Positions 28,347-37,867 of a stretch of DNA of 64,000 bases are shown piece by piece. Below the pieces are notes generated by a model. That model did not search any database and had not been told where the DNA came from. It saw only the letters and a list, made by a program, of their open reading frames with translations. Origin of the DNA: Sphaerisporangium siamense (lineage in GTDB: Bacteria > Actinomycetota > Actinomycetes > Streptosporangiales > Streptosporangiaceae); assembly GCF_014205275.1 (NCBI RefSeq), contig NZ_JACHND010000001.1:5890001-5954000 (forward strand). Reading direction: 5' to 3'. The position numbers and the translations under genes were made by a program. Position 1 is the stretch's first letter. Each line of letters begins with the position of its first letter.

Positions 28347-30662
28347 ATGAGCGAGCTGGAACGCATCGACGCCTACTGGCGTGCGGCCAACTACCTGTCG
28401 GCCGGCCAGATCTACCTGCTGGACAACCCGCTGCTGCGCGAGCCTTTGCGCCCGGAGCACATCAAACCGCGGCTGCTCGGCCACTGGGGTACCACGCCGG
28501 GCCTGAACTTCTGCCTGGCCCACCTGGACCGGATCATCACCGAACGCGACCAGGACATGATCTTCGTGTGCGGGCCGGGGCACGGCGGCCCCGCGGTGGT
28601 GGCCAACGCCTGGCTGGAGGGCACCTACTCGCAGGTGTACCCCGACGTCTCCCAGGACGCCGAGGGCATGCGGCGGCTGTTCCGCCAGTTCTCCTTCCCC
28701 GGCGGCATCCCCAGCCACGCCGCCCCCGAGACGCCCGGGTCGATCAACGAGGGCGGCGAGCTCGGCTACTCCCTGGCCCACGCCTTCGGCGCCGCCTTCG
28801 ACAACCCCGATCTGGTGGTGGCGTGCGTGATCGGGGACGGCGAGGCCGAGACCGGCCCCCTCGCCACAAGCTGGCACTCCAACAAGTTCCTCAACGCGGC
28901 GCGGGACGGCGCGGTGCTGCCCATCCTGCACCTCAACGGCTACAAGATCGCCAACCCGACGGTGCTGGCCCGCATCCCGCAACCCGAGCTGCTGCGCCTC
29001 ATGGAAGGCTACGGCTACCGCCCGCACGTGGTCGCCGGCGAGGACCCCGCCGAGGTCCACGCGCTCATGGCCGCCACCCTGGACACGGTGTTCGACCAGA
29101 TCGCCGAGGTCAAAGCGGGCTCCTGCGAACGGTGGCCCATGATCGTGCTGCGCACCCCCAAGGGGTGGACCGGGCCGCGCGAGGTGGACGGCCTGCCCGT
29201 GGAGGGCACCTGGCGCTCCCACCAGGTCCCGCTGTCGGCCGTCCGCGACAACCCCGAGCACCTGGCCGCCCTGCGGGCCTGGATGCTCTCCTACCGCCCC
29301 GAAGAACTGTTCGACGAGCGGGGCCGCCCGGTCCCGCCGGTACGGCAGGTGGCGCCGCGCGGGAACCGCCGCATGAGCGCCAACCCCCACGCCAACGGCG
29401 GCGAACTGCTGCGCCCGCTGCGCCTGCCCGACTTCCGCGACTACGCCACCGACGTCAAGGCCCCGGCCGCCGCCACCAGCGAACCCACCCGCGTCCTCGG
29501 CGGCTTCCTGCGCGAGGTGGTCGCCGCCAACCCCGAGACCTTCCGCCTGATGGGCCCCGACGAGATCGCCTCCAACCGGCTGTCGGCGGTGTTCGAGGTC
29601 ACCGGCCGCGCCTGGGACGCCGGCCGCCTGCCCACCGACGAGGCCCTCTCACCCGAGGGCCGCGCCATGGAGGTGCTCAGCGAGCACCTGTGCCAGGGCT
29701 GGCTGGAGGGCTACCTGCTCACCGGCCGCCACGGCCTGTTCACCTCCTACGAGGCGTTCATCCACATCGTCGACTCGATGTTCAACCAGCACGCCAAATG
29801 GCTGGAGTCCTCCCGCAAGATCCCCTGGCGCCGCCCGGTCGCCTCGCTGAACTACCTGCTGTCCTCCCACGTGTGGCGTCAGGACCACAACGGCTTCAGC
29901 CACCAGGACCCCGGCTTCCTGGACGTGGTGGTCAACAAGAAGTCCACCGTGGTGCGGGTCTACCTGCCCCCGGACGCCAACTGCCTGCTGTCGGTGGCCG
30001 ACCACTGCCTGCGCTCACGCGACTACGTCAACGTCGTCATCGCCGGCAAGCAGCCCGTGCTGGACCTGATGACCATGCCCGAGGCCGTCGCCCACTGCGC
30101 CCGGGGCCTCGGCGTGCTGCCGTGGGCCTGCACCGACGACGGCACCGAACCCGACGTGGTGCTGGCCTGCGCCGGCGACGTGCCCACCCTGGAGACCCTG
30201 GCCGCCGCCGCCCTGCTGCGCGAGCACCTGCCCGAGCTGAAGGTCCGCCTGATCAACGTGGTGGACCTGATGCGCCTGCAGCCGCCCAGCGAGCACCCCC
30301 ACGGCATGTCCGACGCCGAGTACGACGCCCTGTTCACCACCACCCGCCCGGTCATCTTCAACTTCCACGGCTACCCGTGGCTCATCCACCGCCTCACCTA
30401 CCGGCGCACCGGCCACGCCAACCTGCACGTGCGCGGCTACAAGGAGGAGGGCACCACCACCACCCCCTTCGACATGGCCATGCTCAACGACATCGACCGC
30501 TACCACCTGGTCATGGACGTCATCGACCGCGTGCCGGGCCTGGGGGAGCGCTGCGCGCTGCTGCGCCAGCGGATGGTGGACGCGCGCCTGGCCGCCCGCG
30601 CCCACACCCGCGAGCACGGCGAGGACCCGCCGCGGATCCGCGACTGGACCTGGCCCTACTGA
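28347..30662 (+). CDS. xfp: Phosphoketolase (Xfp)
   Basis: A 771-residue thiamine-diphosphate enzyme that cleaves xylulose 5-phosphate, and often fructose 6-phosphate, with phosphate to acetyl phosphate plus a shorter sugar phosphate. Landmarks: [38 protein letters not shown], the TPP/Mg motif [32 protein letters not shown], and a C-terminal [11 protein letters not shown]-like region. Length is close to the 780-820 usual for the family. The start at 28347 (MSELERID) fits the family N-terminus. The enzyme gives a carbon-saving route to acetyl units, which could feed polyketide or lipid synthesis. Confidence 0.93.
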   Translation: MSELERIDAYWRAANYLSAGQIYLLDNPLLREPLRPEHIKPRLLGHWGTTPGLNFCLAHLDRIITERDQDMIFVCGPGHGGPAVVANAWLEGTYSQVYPDVSQDAEGMRRLFRQFSFPGGIPSHAAPETPGSINEGGELGYSLAHAFGAAFDNPDLVVACVIGDGEAETGPLATSWHSNKFLNAARDGAVLPILHLNGYKIANPTVLARIPQPELLRLMEGYGYRPHVVAGEDPAEVHALMAATLDTVFDQIAEVKAGSCERWPMIVLRTPKGWTGPREVDGLPVEGTWRSHQVPLSAVRDNPEHLAALRAWMLSYRPEELFDERGRPVPPVRQVAPRGNRRMSANPHANGGELLRPLRLPDFRDYATDVKAPAAATSEPTRVLGGFLREVVAANPETFRLMGPDEIASNRLSAVFEVTGRAWDAGRLPTDEALSPEGRAMEVLSEHLCQGWLEGYLLTGRHGLFTSYEAFIHIVDSMFNQHAKWLESSRKIPWRRPVASLNYLLSSHVWRQDHNGFSHQDPGFLDVVVNKKSTVVRVYLPPDANCLLSVADHCLRSRDYVNVVIAGKQPVLDLMTMPEAVAHCARGLGVLPWACTDDGTEPDVVLACAGDVPTLETLAAAALLREHLPELKVRLINVVDLMRLQPPSEHPHGMSDAEYDALFTTTRPVIFNFHGYPWLIHRLTYRRTGHANLHVRGYKEEGTTTTPFDMAMLNDIDRYHLVMDVIDRVPGLGERCALLRQRMVDARLAARAHTREHGEDPPRIRDWTWPY

Positions 30663-30688
30663 GAACCCGGGCCGCGAGCGGGGCGGGG

Positions 30689-31081
30689 TCAGCCGCCGCT
30701 GCCGTAGGGCCGGGTGATGATCTCCAGGGCGTGCCCGTCGGGGTCGTCGAAGTACACCCCGCGCCCGCCGTCGTTGTGGTTGATCTCCCCGGGGCCGTGA
30801 TGCAGGGGCCCGGCCCAGTAGGGCAGCCCGGCCGCGCGGACCCGGCCGAAGATCTCGTCGAACTCCCGCTCGCTCACCAGGAACGCGTAATGCTGGGGGA
30901 CGATCGTGTCGGTGAGGGAGTCGGCGTAGTCCAGCGTCACCGCGTTGGAGGTCTGCACCGGCAGGAACGGCCCGTACGGCGGCCCCACCTCAAGACCCAT
31001 GATGCGCGCCAGGAACTCCGCCGAGGCGCGCTTGTCGCGTGAGTGGACGATGGTGTGGTTGAGCTGCACGGACACGGCCAC
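30689..31081 (-). CDS. VOC family protein (glyoxalase-like)
   Basis: A 130-residue vicinal-oxygen-chelate protein: LNHTIVHSRDKRASAEFLAR for the first beta-alpha unit, a long middle, and a closing YFDDPDGHALEIITRPYG strand with the metal-ligand glutamate in the usual place. Candidate metal ligands are His9, the His in PQHYAFLVS and Glu near residue 121, the pattern of dioxygenase or glyoxalase I-like enzymes. It is convergent with the phosphoketolase. The reaction is not determinable from sequence. Confidence 0.85.
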   Translation of the reverse strand: MAVSVQLNHTIVHSRDKRASAEFLARIMGLEVGPPYGPFLPVQTSNAVTLDYADSLTDTIVPQHYAFLVSEREFDEIFGRVRAAGLPYWAGPLHHGPGEINHNDGGRGVYFDDPDGHALEIITRPYGSGG

Positions 31082-31205
31082 GAGCCCCTTCTGCGGCGCG
31101 CCCGCGCCCCCGGCGCGGGCCCGGGAACGGCGCGCGCGGGCGCCCCGTCCCCTTCGATGTGCTCTCCCTTCCGACTATAACCGCGCCGCCCGGGGGAGGG
31201 GCGGG

Positions 31206-31763
31206 CTAGATCTCCCGGCGCCCGCCGGCCTCGGCGGGCAGCCGCTGCAGCAGGTTGGCCAGGTCGTCGGCGTGGTCCTCCTCATCGGCCAGCAGCACCT
31301 CGAACAGCCGCCGGGTGGTGGGATCGCCGTCGCCCAGCCACTGGGCGATCTCGGTGTAGGAGGCGATGGCCACCCGCTCGGCGACCAGATCCTCCTTGAT
31401 CATCTCGATGAGGTCCAGCGAGCCGTCGTAGTGGGTGTGCGCCCGGGTGCTCAGCCGCGCCGGGTCGAAGTCCGGCTCGCCGCCGAGCTGGGAGATACGG
31501 TCGGCCAGCAGGTCGGCGTGCCGCTGCTCGTCGGCGGCGTGCTCGGCGAACTCCGCCGCGACCGGCTCGGCGTGGATCCCGGTGGCGGTGTAGTAGTGCC
31601 GCTTGTAGCGCAGGACGCACACGATCTCGGTGGCCAGCGCCTCGTTGCACACCTGCACCACCCGGGGCAGGTCGGCGCCGTAGGCCTGGGTGACCGGGCC
31701 CTTGTCCATCTCGGCCCGGGCACGGTCGCGCAGGGTCTGGATGTCGGTGAGAAACTCCGCCAT
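31206..31763 (-). CDS. Ferritin-like (bacterioferritin-type) protein
   Basis: A 185-residue four-helix-bundle protein. Di-iron ligands are visible: Glu in CNEALATEIVCVLRYKRHYY (helix A), ExxH in FAEHAADEQRHADLLADRI (helix B), Glu in DLIEMIKEDLVAERVAIASY (helix C) and ExxH in LADEEDHADDLANLL (helix D). This is the bacterioferritin/ferritin arrangement for iron oxidation and storage. The N-terminal extension (about 30 residues, MDKGPVTQAYGADLP) matches the ferritin-like group that also includes Dps-like proteins of actinomycetes. It stands alone on the minus strand. Confidence 0.85.
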   Translation of the reverse strand: MAEFLTDIQTLRDRARAEMDKGPVTQAYGADLPRVVQVCNEALATEIVCVLRYKRHYYTATGIHAEPVAAEFAEHAADEQRHADLLADRISQLGGEPDFDPARLSTRAHTHYDGSLDLIEMIKEDLVAERVAIASYTEIAQWLGDGDPTTRRLFEVLLADEEDHADDLANLLQRLPAEAGGRREI

Positions 31764-31818
31764 GCCGTCGGTGTACCCAAGCCGGACGCCGGAAATGCGC
31801 GGAATTGTCCGACTTCGG

Positions 31819-32976
31819 TCAGGCGCGGCGCGCCACCAGCGTGATCAACGGCTGCACCAGCCGCGCCGCCAACGGCCCGAACGCCGCCAGAATCAGCACA
31901 TACCCCGCCGCCAGCGGCCCCAGATCCGGATGCGCCCCCGCCGCCACCGCCAGCCCCGCGATCACGATGTTGAACTCCCCGCGCGGAATCAACGCGATAC
32001 CCGCCCGCGCCTGCCCCGCACGCGCCACCCCCGCGCGCCGCGCCGCGTACGCCCCCGTCGCCAGCTTGGTCACCATGCTCACCACCGCCAGCACCGCCGC
32101 GATCCCCGCCATCGGCAGGATCGACCCCGGATCGGTCTGCAACCCGAAGAACACGAAGAACACCGCCGCGAACAGATCACGCAGCGGCATCAGCAACGCC
32201 CGCGCCTCATGGGCCAGCTCACCCGACAGCGCGATCCCCACCAGGAAGGCCCCCACCGCCGCCGAGACCTGCAACTGCTGGGCCACCCCGGCCACCGCCA
32301 GCGCCAGCCCCACCACCTTCAGCAGCAGCACCTCCGAATTCGGGCTGGCCACGAACGCCTCGATGAACCGCCCGAACCGCAACGCCGCCACCAGCACCAC
32401 GCTGACCGCCCCGAGCGCGATCGCCACCGTCACCGCCCCGCCCGCCAGGCTCACCCCCGCCAGGATCGCCGTCAGGATCGGCAGGTACATCGCCATCGTC
32501 AGGTCCTCGAACACCAGCAGCGACAGCACCACCGGCGTCTCCCGGTTGCCGATCCACCCCAGATCCGACAGCACCTTGGCCGTGATCCCCGAGGACGTCG
32601 CGTAGGTCACCCCCGCCATCGCCACCGCCGCCACCGGACCCCACCCGAGCAGCAACGCCACCACCGCCCCGGGCGCGGCGTTCAGCACCAGATCCACCAG
32701 CCCGCCGCGCGCGTTGCCCCGCAGGCTCGCCACCAGCTCATCGGCGTTGTACTCAAGACCGAGGGTCAAAAGCAGCAGCACCACCCCGAGCTCGGCGCCC
32801 ACCGCCACGAAATCCTCGCTGGTGGCCAGCGGCAGGATCCCGCCCTTGCCGAACGCCAGCCCCGCCAGCAGGTACAACGGGATGGGGGAGATGCCCGCGC
32901 GCAGGGCGAGCGCCCCGAGCACGCCAAGAGCCAGAACGATGCCACCGAGTTCGATGAAGATTGTCGCAGTGTGCAC
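31819..32976 (-). CDS. Cation:proton antiporter (CPA2/KefB-like)
   Basis: A 385-residue membrane protein with about twelve helices. Family landmarks: LGVVLLLLTLGLEYNADELV, GVTYATSSGITAKVLSDLGW (antiporter discontinuous helix), LLVFEDLTMAMYLPIL with the transport Asp in the FED motif, FFVFFGLQTDP and the final IPRGEFNIVIAGLA. It would exchange K+ or Na+ for protons. It lies 5 bp downstream of an RCK_C-domain gene, a combination like KhtTU/YhaTU where the partner gates the channel by ligand binding. Confidence 0.9.
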   Translation of the reverse strand: MHTATIFIELGGIVLALGVLGALALRAGISPIPLYLLAGLAFGKGGILPLATSEDFVAVGAELGVVLLLLTLGLEYNADELVASLRGNARGGLVDLVLNAAPGAVVALLLGWGPVAAVAMAGVTYATSSGITAKVLSDLGWIGNRETPVVLSLLVFEDLTMAMYLPILTAILAGVSLAGGAVTVAIALGAVSVVLVAALRFGRFIEAFVASPNSEVLLLKVVGLALAVAGVAQQLQVSAAVGAFLVGIALSGELAHEARALLMPLRDLFAAVFFVFFGLQTDPGSILPMAGIAAVLAVVSMVTKLATGAYAARRAGVARAGQARAGIALIPRGEFNIVIAGLAVAAGAHPDLGPLAAGYVLILAAFGPLAARLVQPLITLVARRA

Positions 32977-32981
32977 GCCGG

Positions 32982-33464
32982 CTATCCGCGCACCAGGATG
33001 TCGGCGACCGCGGCCGTGCTCTCCGGACTGCCCACCACGACCACCACGTCCCCCGCCGCCAGACCGAAGTCGGGGGAGGGGCTGGCGTGCACCTGACCGG
33101 CGCGCACCACCGCCACGATCGAGGCGCCGGTCCTGGTCCGCGCCCGGGCCTGCCCCATCGGCCGCCCCGCGTACGGGGACCCCTCGCCGATCGGCAGCTG
33201 CACGCTCACCAGTCCCTCCACCTCACGGTGCAGGTCGTTGAGCCGCTGCACGATGCGCGGCGCGCCGAGCAACTCGGCCAGCGCGTCGGCCTCCTCGTCG
33301 TTGAGCTTGACCGTCTCACACGCACGGTCGGGATCGTGCCGGTCGTACACCACCACGTCCCGGCGGCCGGTGCGGTGGGACACCACCGCGATCCTGCGCC
33401 CGGACTGGGTGGTGAACTCGTGTTTCAGCCCGATCCCCGGCAGCGCGGTCTGCTCGATCTCCAC
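32982..33464 (-). CDS. RCK_C (TrkA-C) regulatory subunit of antiporter
   Basis: A 160-residue cytoplasmic protein. The N-terminal half starts IEQTALPGIGLKHEFTTQ, a form shared by KhtT-like subunits, and the C-terminal half is a TrkA-C/RCK_C domain (VSVQLPIGEGSPYAGRPMGQ, then GASIVAVVRAGQVHASPSPD and AAGDVVVVVGSPES). In Bacillus KhtT such a domain binds c-di-AMP and controls the antiporter; conservation of that ligand is inference. Stop and antiporter start are 5 bp apart, so the pair is coupled. Confidence 0.88.
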   Translation of the reverse strand: MEIEQTALPGIGLKHEFTTQSGRRIAVVSHRTGRRDVVVYDRHDPDRACETVKLNDEEADALAELLGAPRIVQRLNDLHREVEGLVSVQLPIGEGSPYAGRPMGQARARTRTGASIVAVVRAGQVHASPSPDFGLAAGDVVVVVGSPESTAAVADILVRG

Positions 33465-33566
33465 CGGGACACGCCCCCTGCCGTCCGAATCTGCCCACGA
33501 CCGCCCCGCATGACGGATAAATGGTCATATTCAGGGCGAATGTTTGTGAGGCTAGCACGTCCCCGC

Positions 33567-35186
33567 CTACACCACCGCCCCCAACCCCAGGACCAGCACC
33601 AGCCCCGCCACCGAGATCACCGACTCCATCACCGACCAGGTCCGCACCGTCTGCCCGACACTCACCCCCAAATACTCCTTCACCAACCAAAACCCCGCAT
33701 CGTTCACATGAGAGAAGAACAACGACCCCGCACCCACCGCCAGCACCACCAACGACGTCTGCGCCGACCCCAGCCCCACCACCAACGGCGCCACGATCCC
33801 CGAAGCCGTCACCGTCGCCACCGTCGCCGACCCCGTCACCAACCGGATCGACACCGCCACCAACCAGGCCAGCACCACCACCGGCACCCCGCCCTCACGC
33901 GCCCACCCCGCCACCAGCGTCCCGATCCCGCTGTCCACCAGCGTCTGCTTGAACCCCCCACCCGCCGCCACGATCAACAACACCCCCGCCACCGGCCCCA
34001 GCGACCGCTCCAGACACCCCGCGATCCCCGCCCGGTCCAACCCCGCGCCCACCCCCAGCGTGAACACCGCCACCAGCACCGCGACCAGCAACGCCACCAA
34101 CGGCGTCCCGGCGAAGTCCAGCACCACCCGCGCCGGCGCCCCCTGCGCCAGCGCCAGATCGGCCACCGCCTTACCCATCATCAACACCACCGGCAGCAGC
34201 ACCGTCGCCAGCGTCACCACCAGCGACGGCCGCCGCACACCCTCCACCGCACCGACCCCGCCCCGCCGCGAAGCCGCCTCGGCCCCTCCGGACCCGGCGT
34301 CGCCGTCACGCCCCTGCGGACCACCGCCACCACCCGCGGCCGCGGCACCCGGGCCGTCCGCCCGCGCCCCGGCACCCTGAGCCGACCGCACCCGCGACCG
34401 GTCCACCTCAGCGCCCACCTCAGCGTCCACTTCCGGGGCCATCACCGGCACCCACCGCGCCGCGTACCGCGACAGCACCGGACCGGCCAGCACCACCACC
34501 GGCACCGCCACCACGACCCCAAGCCCCAGCGTCACCCCCAGATCCGCCTTCAACGCGTCCACCGCCACCAACGGCCCCGGATGCGGCGGCACCAGCCCAT
34601 GCATCGCCGACAACCCCGCCAGCGCCGGAAGACCCACCCGCACCAGCGGCAGACCCGTCCGCCGCGCCACCAGGAACACCACCGGCATCAGCAGCACTAG
34701 GCCGATCTCGAAGAACATCGGCAGCCCGATCAGCGCCCCCACCCCGGCCATCGCCCACGGCAACGACCGCCTCCCCGGACGCGCCACGATCGCCGACACG
34801 ATCGTCTCGGCCCCACCCGACCCCGCCAGCAACCCCCCGAACATCGCCCCGAGCGCGATCAGCGTCCCCACCCCGGCCGCGGTGTCCCCGAACCCCGAGG
34901 AAAAACTCTCGATCACCTTGCCCATCGGCAGCCCCGCCACCGCACCCGCCACCAGCGCCCCCAGCGCCAGGCTCACGAACGCGTGCAACCGCGCCCAGGT
35001 GATCGCCACCACGATCAGCACGACCCCGGCCAGCGCCGCCGCCACCAGCCGCCCCCCAGGCCCCGCCACCGGCGCCGCGACGGCCTGCGACACCAGCCCC
35101 AACACCCCGGCCTCCTGCCCGCTCACCACGGCCGGCCCGGCCTCCCGCACGAACCCCGCACCGGCGAACACCTCCAGCGGCCCCAC
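33567..35186 (-). CDS. gntP: GntP-type gluconate permease
   Basis: A 539-residue member of the gluconate:proton symporter family, longer than the usual 440-450. About 14 hydrophobic segments are seen. Landmarks: LGALVAGAVAGLPMGKVIES, FGDTAAGVGTLIALGAMFGG, GLPMFFEIGLVLLMPVVFLV, LVPPHPGPLVAV, and HVNDAGFWLVKEYLGVSV. A cytoplasmic Gly/Ala-rich loop of about 70 residues (near 250-320) explains the extra length. It starts 12 bp after gntK, so the two form an operon for gluconate uptake and phosphorylation. Confidence 0.92.
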   Translation of the reverse strand: MGPLEVFAGAGFVREAGPAVVSGQEAGVLGLVSQAVAAPVAGPGGRLVAAALAGVVLIVVAITWARLHAFVSLALGALVAGAVAGLPMGKVIESFSSGFGDTAAGVGTLIALGAMFGGLLAGSGGAETIVSAIVARPGRRSLPWAMAGVGALIGLPMFFEIGLVLLMPVVFLVARRTGLPLVRVGLPALAGLSAMHGLVPPHPGPLVAVDALKADLGVTLGLGVVVAVPVVVLAGPVLSRYAARWVPVMAPEVDAEVGAEVDRSRVRSAQGAGARADGPGAAAAGGGGGPQGRDGDAGSGGAEAASRRGGVGAVEGVRRPSLVVTLATVLLPVVLMMGKAVADLALAQGAPARVVLDFAGTPLVALLVAVLVAVFTLGVGAGLDRAGIAGCLERSLGPVAGVLLIVAAGGGFKQTLVDSGIGTLVAGWAREGGVPVVVLAWLVAVSIRLVTGSATVATVTASGIVAPLVVGLGSAQTSLVVLAVGAGSLFFSHVNDAGFWLVKEYLGVSVGQTVRTWSVMESVISVAGLVLVLGLGAVV

Positions 35187-35198
35187 GACGCCGCCGCC

Positions 35199-35861
35199 TC
35201 AGCGCTCGCCCCGCCCCGGCCGCCCCCCGCACGGCCCGCCCCGCGCCACCGCCGCCAGATACTCCTCCACCAGCTCCTCCACCCCATGCCCCAGATCCAG
35301 CACGACCCCCGGCTCATCGGCCTCCAGCGGCTCCAGCGTCGCCAGCTGCGACTCCACCAGCGACTCCGGCATGAAATGCCCCAGCCGCCCCGCCACCCGG
35401 CGCCGCACCTCCCGCGCGTCCCCGTCCAGGTGCACGAAACACACCCCCGGCGCCGCCTCCCGCAACACCTCACGATAGGAACGCTTCAGCGCCGAACAAC
35501 TGGCCACCGCACCCCCCGCGGCATGCCCGGCCAGCCACGCCCCGATCGCCCGCAGCCACGGCATCCGATCACCGTCATCCAGCGGCACGCCCCGCGACAT
35601 CTTGGCGATGCCCTCCGCGCTGTGAAAGTCGTCGGCGTCGGCGAACGGCACCCCCAGCCGCCGGCCGAGCGCCACCCCCACCGTCGTCTTCCCCGACCCG
35701 CTCACCCCCATGACCACCACCAGCGGCGCAGGACCTCTCCCCGCACCGCCCAGGGGAGCAGCGGACTCACCCCCGGCGGGCCCACCCGACTCCGGCCCGG
35801 AACCGCCGGAAGAAACCGAACCCAGGGGAGCGGCGGCGGCATGGCGATCGGCGCGGGTCAT
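35199..35861 (-). CDS. gntK: Gluconokinase
   Basis: A 220-residue GntK-type kinase: ATP plus gluconate to 6-phosphogluconate. Walker A is GVSGSGKTT (near residues 52-60). The substrate region ADADDFHSAEGIAKMSRGVP, LDDGDRMPWLRAI and CSALKRSYREVLRE are all conserved. About 45 Gly/Pro-rich residues precede the catalytic domain and may mean the true start is internal, near VVVMGVSGSG. No GntR-type repressor is adjacent, so regulation is not visible. It is coupled to gntP. Confidence 0.92.
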   Translation of the reverse strand: MTRADRHAAAAPLGSVSSGGSGPESGGPAGGESAAPLGGAGRGPAPLVVVMGVSGSGKTTVGVALGRRLGVPFADADDFHSAEGIAKMSRGVPLDDGDRMPWLRAIGAWLAGHAAGGAVASCSALKRSYREVLREAAPGVCFVHLDGDAREVRRRVAGRLGHFMPESLVESQLATLEPLEADEPGVVLDLGHGVEELVEEYLAAVARGGPCGGRPGRGER

Positions 35862-35954
35862 CGGCGATCCTCTCCAGCGACGACAAGTTCTCGCACATCA
35901 TGACCCTGAATCGCCGCATTACTCCCAAATGATCAGGTCTTTCCGCCGGACAGA

Positions 35955-37847
35955 TCACCCCACCGGGAACACCGCCTCCACCACGGTGCCACCCCCCTCC
36001 CCACCACGGACCGAACACCTGCCCCCCACCTCGGCCGCCCGCTCCCGCATCGTCGACAACCCCGAACCCGACCCCGACACCACCCCGACCCCCACCCCGT
36101 CGTCGGACACCACCACCCGCAGCCCACCCGCCCGCTCCAGCACCACCCTCACGACCCTCGCCCCCGAATGACGCCGGGCATTGGTCAACGCCTCCTGCAC
36201 GATCCGGTACGCCGCCACCTCCACCACCGGCGGCAACCCCTCCAGACTCCCCACCACCGTGACCGCCACCTCCGGCGCCAGCATCCGGATCGACCGCTCC
36301 AGCCCCACCGCCTCCAGCGTGCCCGGCCGCAACCCCTGCACCAGCTCCCGCATCTCCCCGTTCACACTCTCCAACCCCACCCGCAGATCAGAAAGCAGCC
36401 GATACGCCACATCAGGGGAGTGCCCCAACGACCGCCGCGCCGCCTCCAGCGCGATCGCCATCCCCGTCAACCGGCTACCCAGCCCATCATGCAGATCCCG
36501 ATGCAGCCGCCGCCGCTCCTCCTCCCGCGCCACCGCCGCCCGCTCCCACGACCGCCGCAGATCACCGGCCATTCGCAACGCATGCGCCGCATCCGCCACG
36601 ATCGGCACCAGAACCGCCAGCATCCGCCGCTCATACGCCCGAGGGAAACGCCGCGCCCCCGGCGGCCCCAGAAGCAACGTCCCGGCCGGCTCGCCATGCC
36701 ACACCAGAGGAATCCCACGCGGATCCTCCCCGAGCTCACCCACCACGACACGCTCCCCGCCCTGAACCGCAGCCCCCCGCACCGCAAGCCCGCCCGCCAC
36801 CGCCCGCACCGCCGCCTCCAGCGCCTGCGCCGGACCCGCGTACTGGATCTGCCGCCGCAACGCCTCGGCATGCGCCCGCGGATCCCCGCTCCTGCCGTAC
36901 AACAGCCGATCGAGCAGACGCTGCAGACGCCGCTGCACCGGCAGAAACGACAACCCCGCCACGATCGCCGCCGCCACCCCGAACAACTCCCCGTAATCAG
37001 CCAGGAAAAGCCCGGCCAGCGCACCGGCCGCCAGATACGCCGCGGCCACGCACCCCACCAGCGCGCCCCCCACCACCGCCCGGCTCACCAGCGTGTCGAT
37101 CGCATACAACCGGTAACGCAGCACGGCCACCGCCACCGCCACCGGCACGGCCGCCTCCCCGACGGTGTCCAGCCACAGATACTCCCAGCCGAGGATCTCG
37201 GTGAACTCCAGGTTGTCGAACGCGACCACCGGGGCCAGCCAGGCGATCTGCCGCCGCACCTCCGGACCCGCACGCCAGAACCGCAGGCACAGCACCAGCA
37301 GGCTCACCCACAGCAATGGCCCGCACACCACCGCCGACACCTGAGAGAAGCCCGCCCACGGCCCCGCCGACTCGTGCGCCCGCGCGATCGCCACCCCCAG
37401 CAGCAGCACCTGCCACACGATCACCACCAGATAGACCCACCGCCACCGGGGCCGCAGCAACCCCGCGTCCGGATGCGCCAACGGAAGCATCAACGCCGCA
37501 CACATGGTGATCGCGCTACGAAAGCACACAAGCCAGTACAACGACGGCGGAAGCGGCACCGCACCCCGCCCGAACACCTCATGCAACGAAATCGCCAGCG
37601 CCACCCAGCCATTGGCCGCCCCCACCAGCAACAACAACCACCCGGCGATCAACCACGGCCGGCGCAGCGCGATCAACACACCCAGCGGCGTACTGAGCAG
37701 CGCCTGCACCCGCGCGGTGTCACCCACACCCGGCGGCCGGGGATTCACCGCGACCTCGATCACCACATGCGCGCCCAACGCCGCCAGACCGAGCACACCC
37801 AGCGACACCGCCACGACCCGCGGCACCCAGCCCGCTTTCCACCTCAT
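35955..37847 (-). CDS. NarL-type sensor histidine kinase, orphan
   Basis: A 630-residue membrane kinase. The N-terminal 270 residues hold about eight membrane helices. A GAF-like central part follows (VVVGELGEDPRGIPLVWHGE). The HisKA_3 dimerisation helix is EEERRRLHRDLHDGLGSRLT with the phospho-acceptor His, and the C-terminal HATPase has VEVAAYRIVQEALTNARRHS (N box) and VVSDDGVGVG (G1 box). It resembles LiaS/DesK-like kinases. No response regulator gene lies beside it, so its partner is elsewhere. ATG 37847 follows GGGGGGA, which is part of a short hairpin. Confidence 0.9.
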   Translation of the reverse strand: MRWKAGWVPRVVAVSLGVLGLAALGAHVVIEVAVNPRPPGVGDTARVQALLSTPLGVLIALRRPWLIAGWLLLLVGAANGWVALAISLHEVFGRGAVPLPPSLYWLVCFRSAITMCAALMLPLAHPDAGLLRPRWRWVYLVVIVWQVLLLGVAIARAHESAGPWAGFSQVSAVVCGPLLWVSLLVLCLRFWRAGPEVRRQIAWLAPVVAFDNLEFTEILGWEYLWLDTVGEAAVPVAVAVAVLRYRLYAIDTLVSRAVVGGALVGCVAAAYLAAGALAGLFLADYGELFGVAAAIVAGLSFLPVQRRLQRLLDRLLYGRSGDPRAHAEALRRQIQYAGPAQALEAAVRAVAGGLAVRGAAVQGGERVVVGELGEDPRGIPLVWHGEPAGTLLLGPPGARRFPRAYERRMLAVLVPIVADAAHALRMAGDLRRSWERAAVAREEERRRLHRDLHDGLGSRLTGMAIALEAARRSLGHSPDVAYRLLSDLRVGLESVNGEMRELVQGLRPGTLEAVGLERSIRMLAPEVAVTVVGSLEGLPPVVEVAAYRIVQEALTNARRHSGARVVRVVLERAGGLRVVVSDDGVGVGVVSGSGSGLSTMRERAAEVGGRCSVRGGEGGGTVVEAVFPVG

Positions 37848-37849
37848 TG

Positions 37850-37867
37850 ATCCCCCCAAGAGGGGAT
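37850..37867 (-). promoter_or_regulatory. Hairpin over the kinase ribosome site
   Basis: In the kinase mRNA, ATCCCC (37867-37862) can pair with GGGGAT (37855-37850) across a 6-base loop. The 3' arm is part of the GGGGGGA ribosome site just upstream of the ATG at 37847. The fold would hide that site. Whether it regulates translation is untested. Confidence 0.4.
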
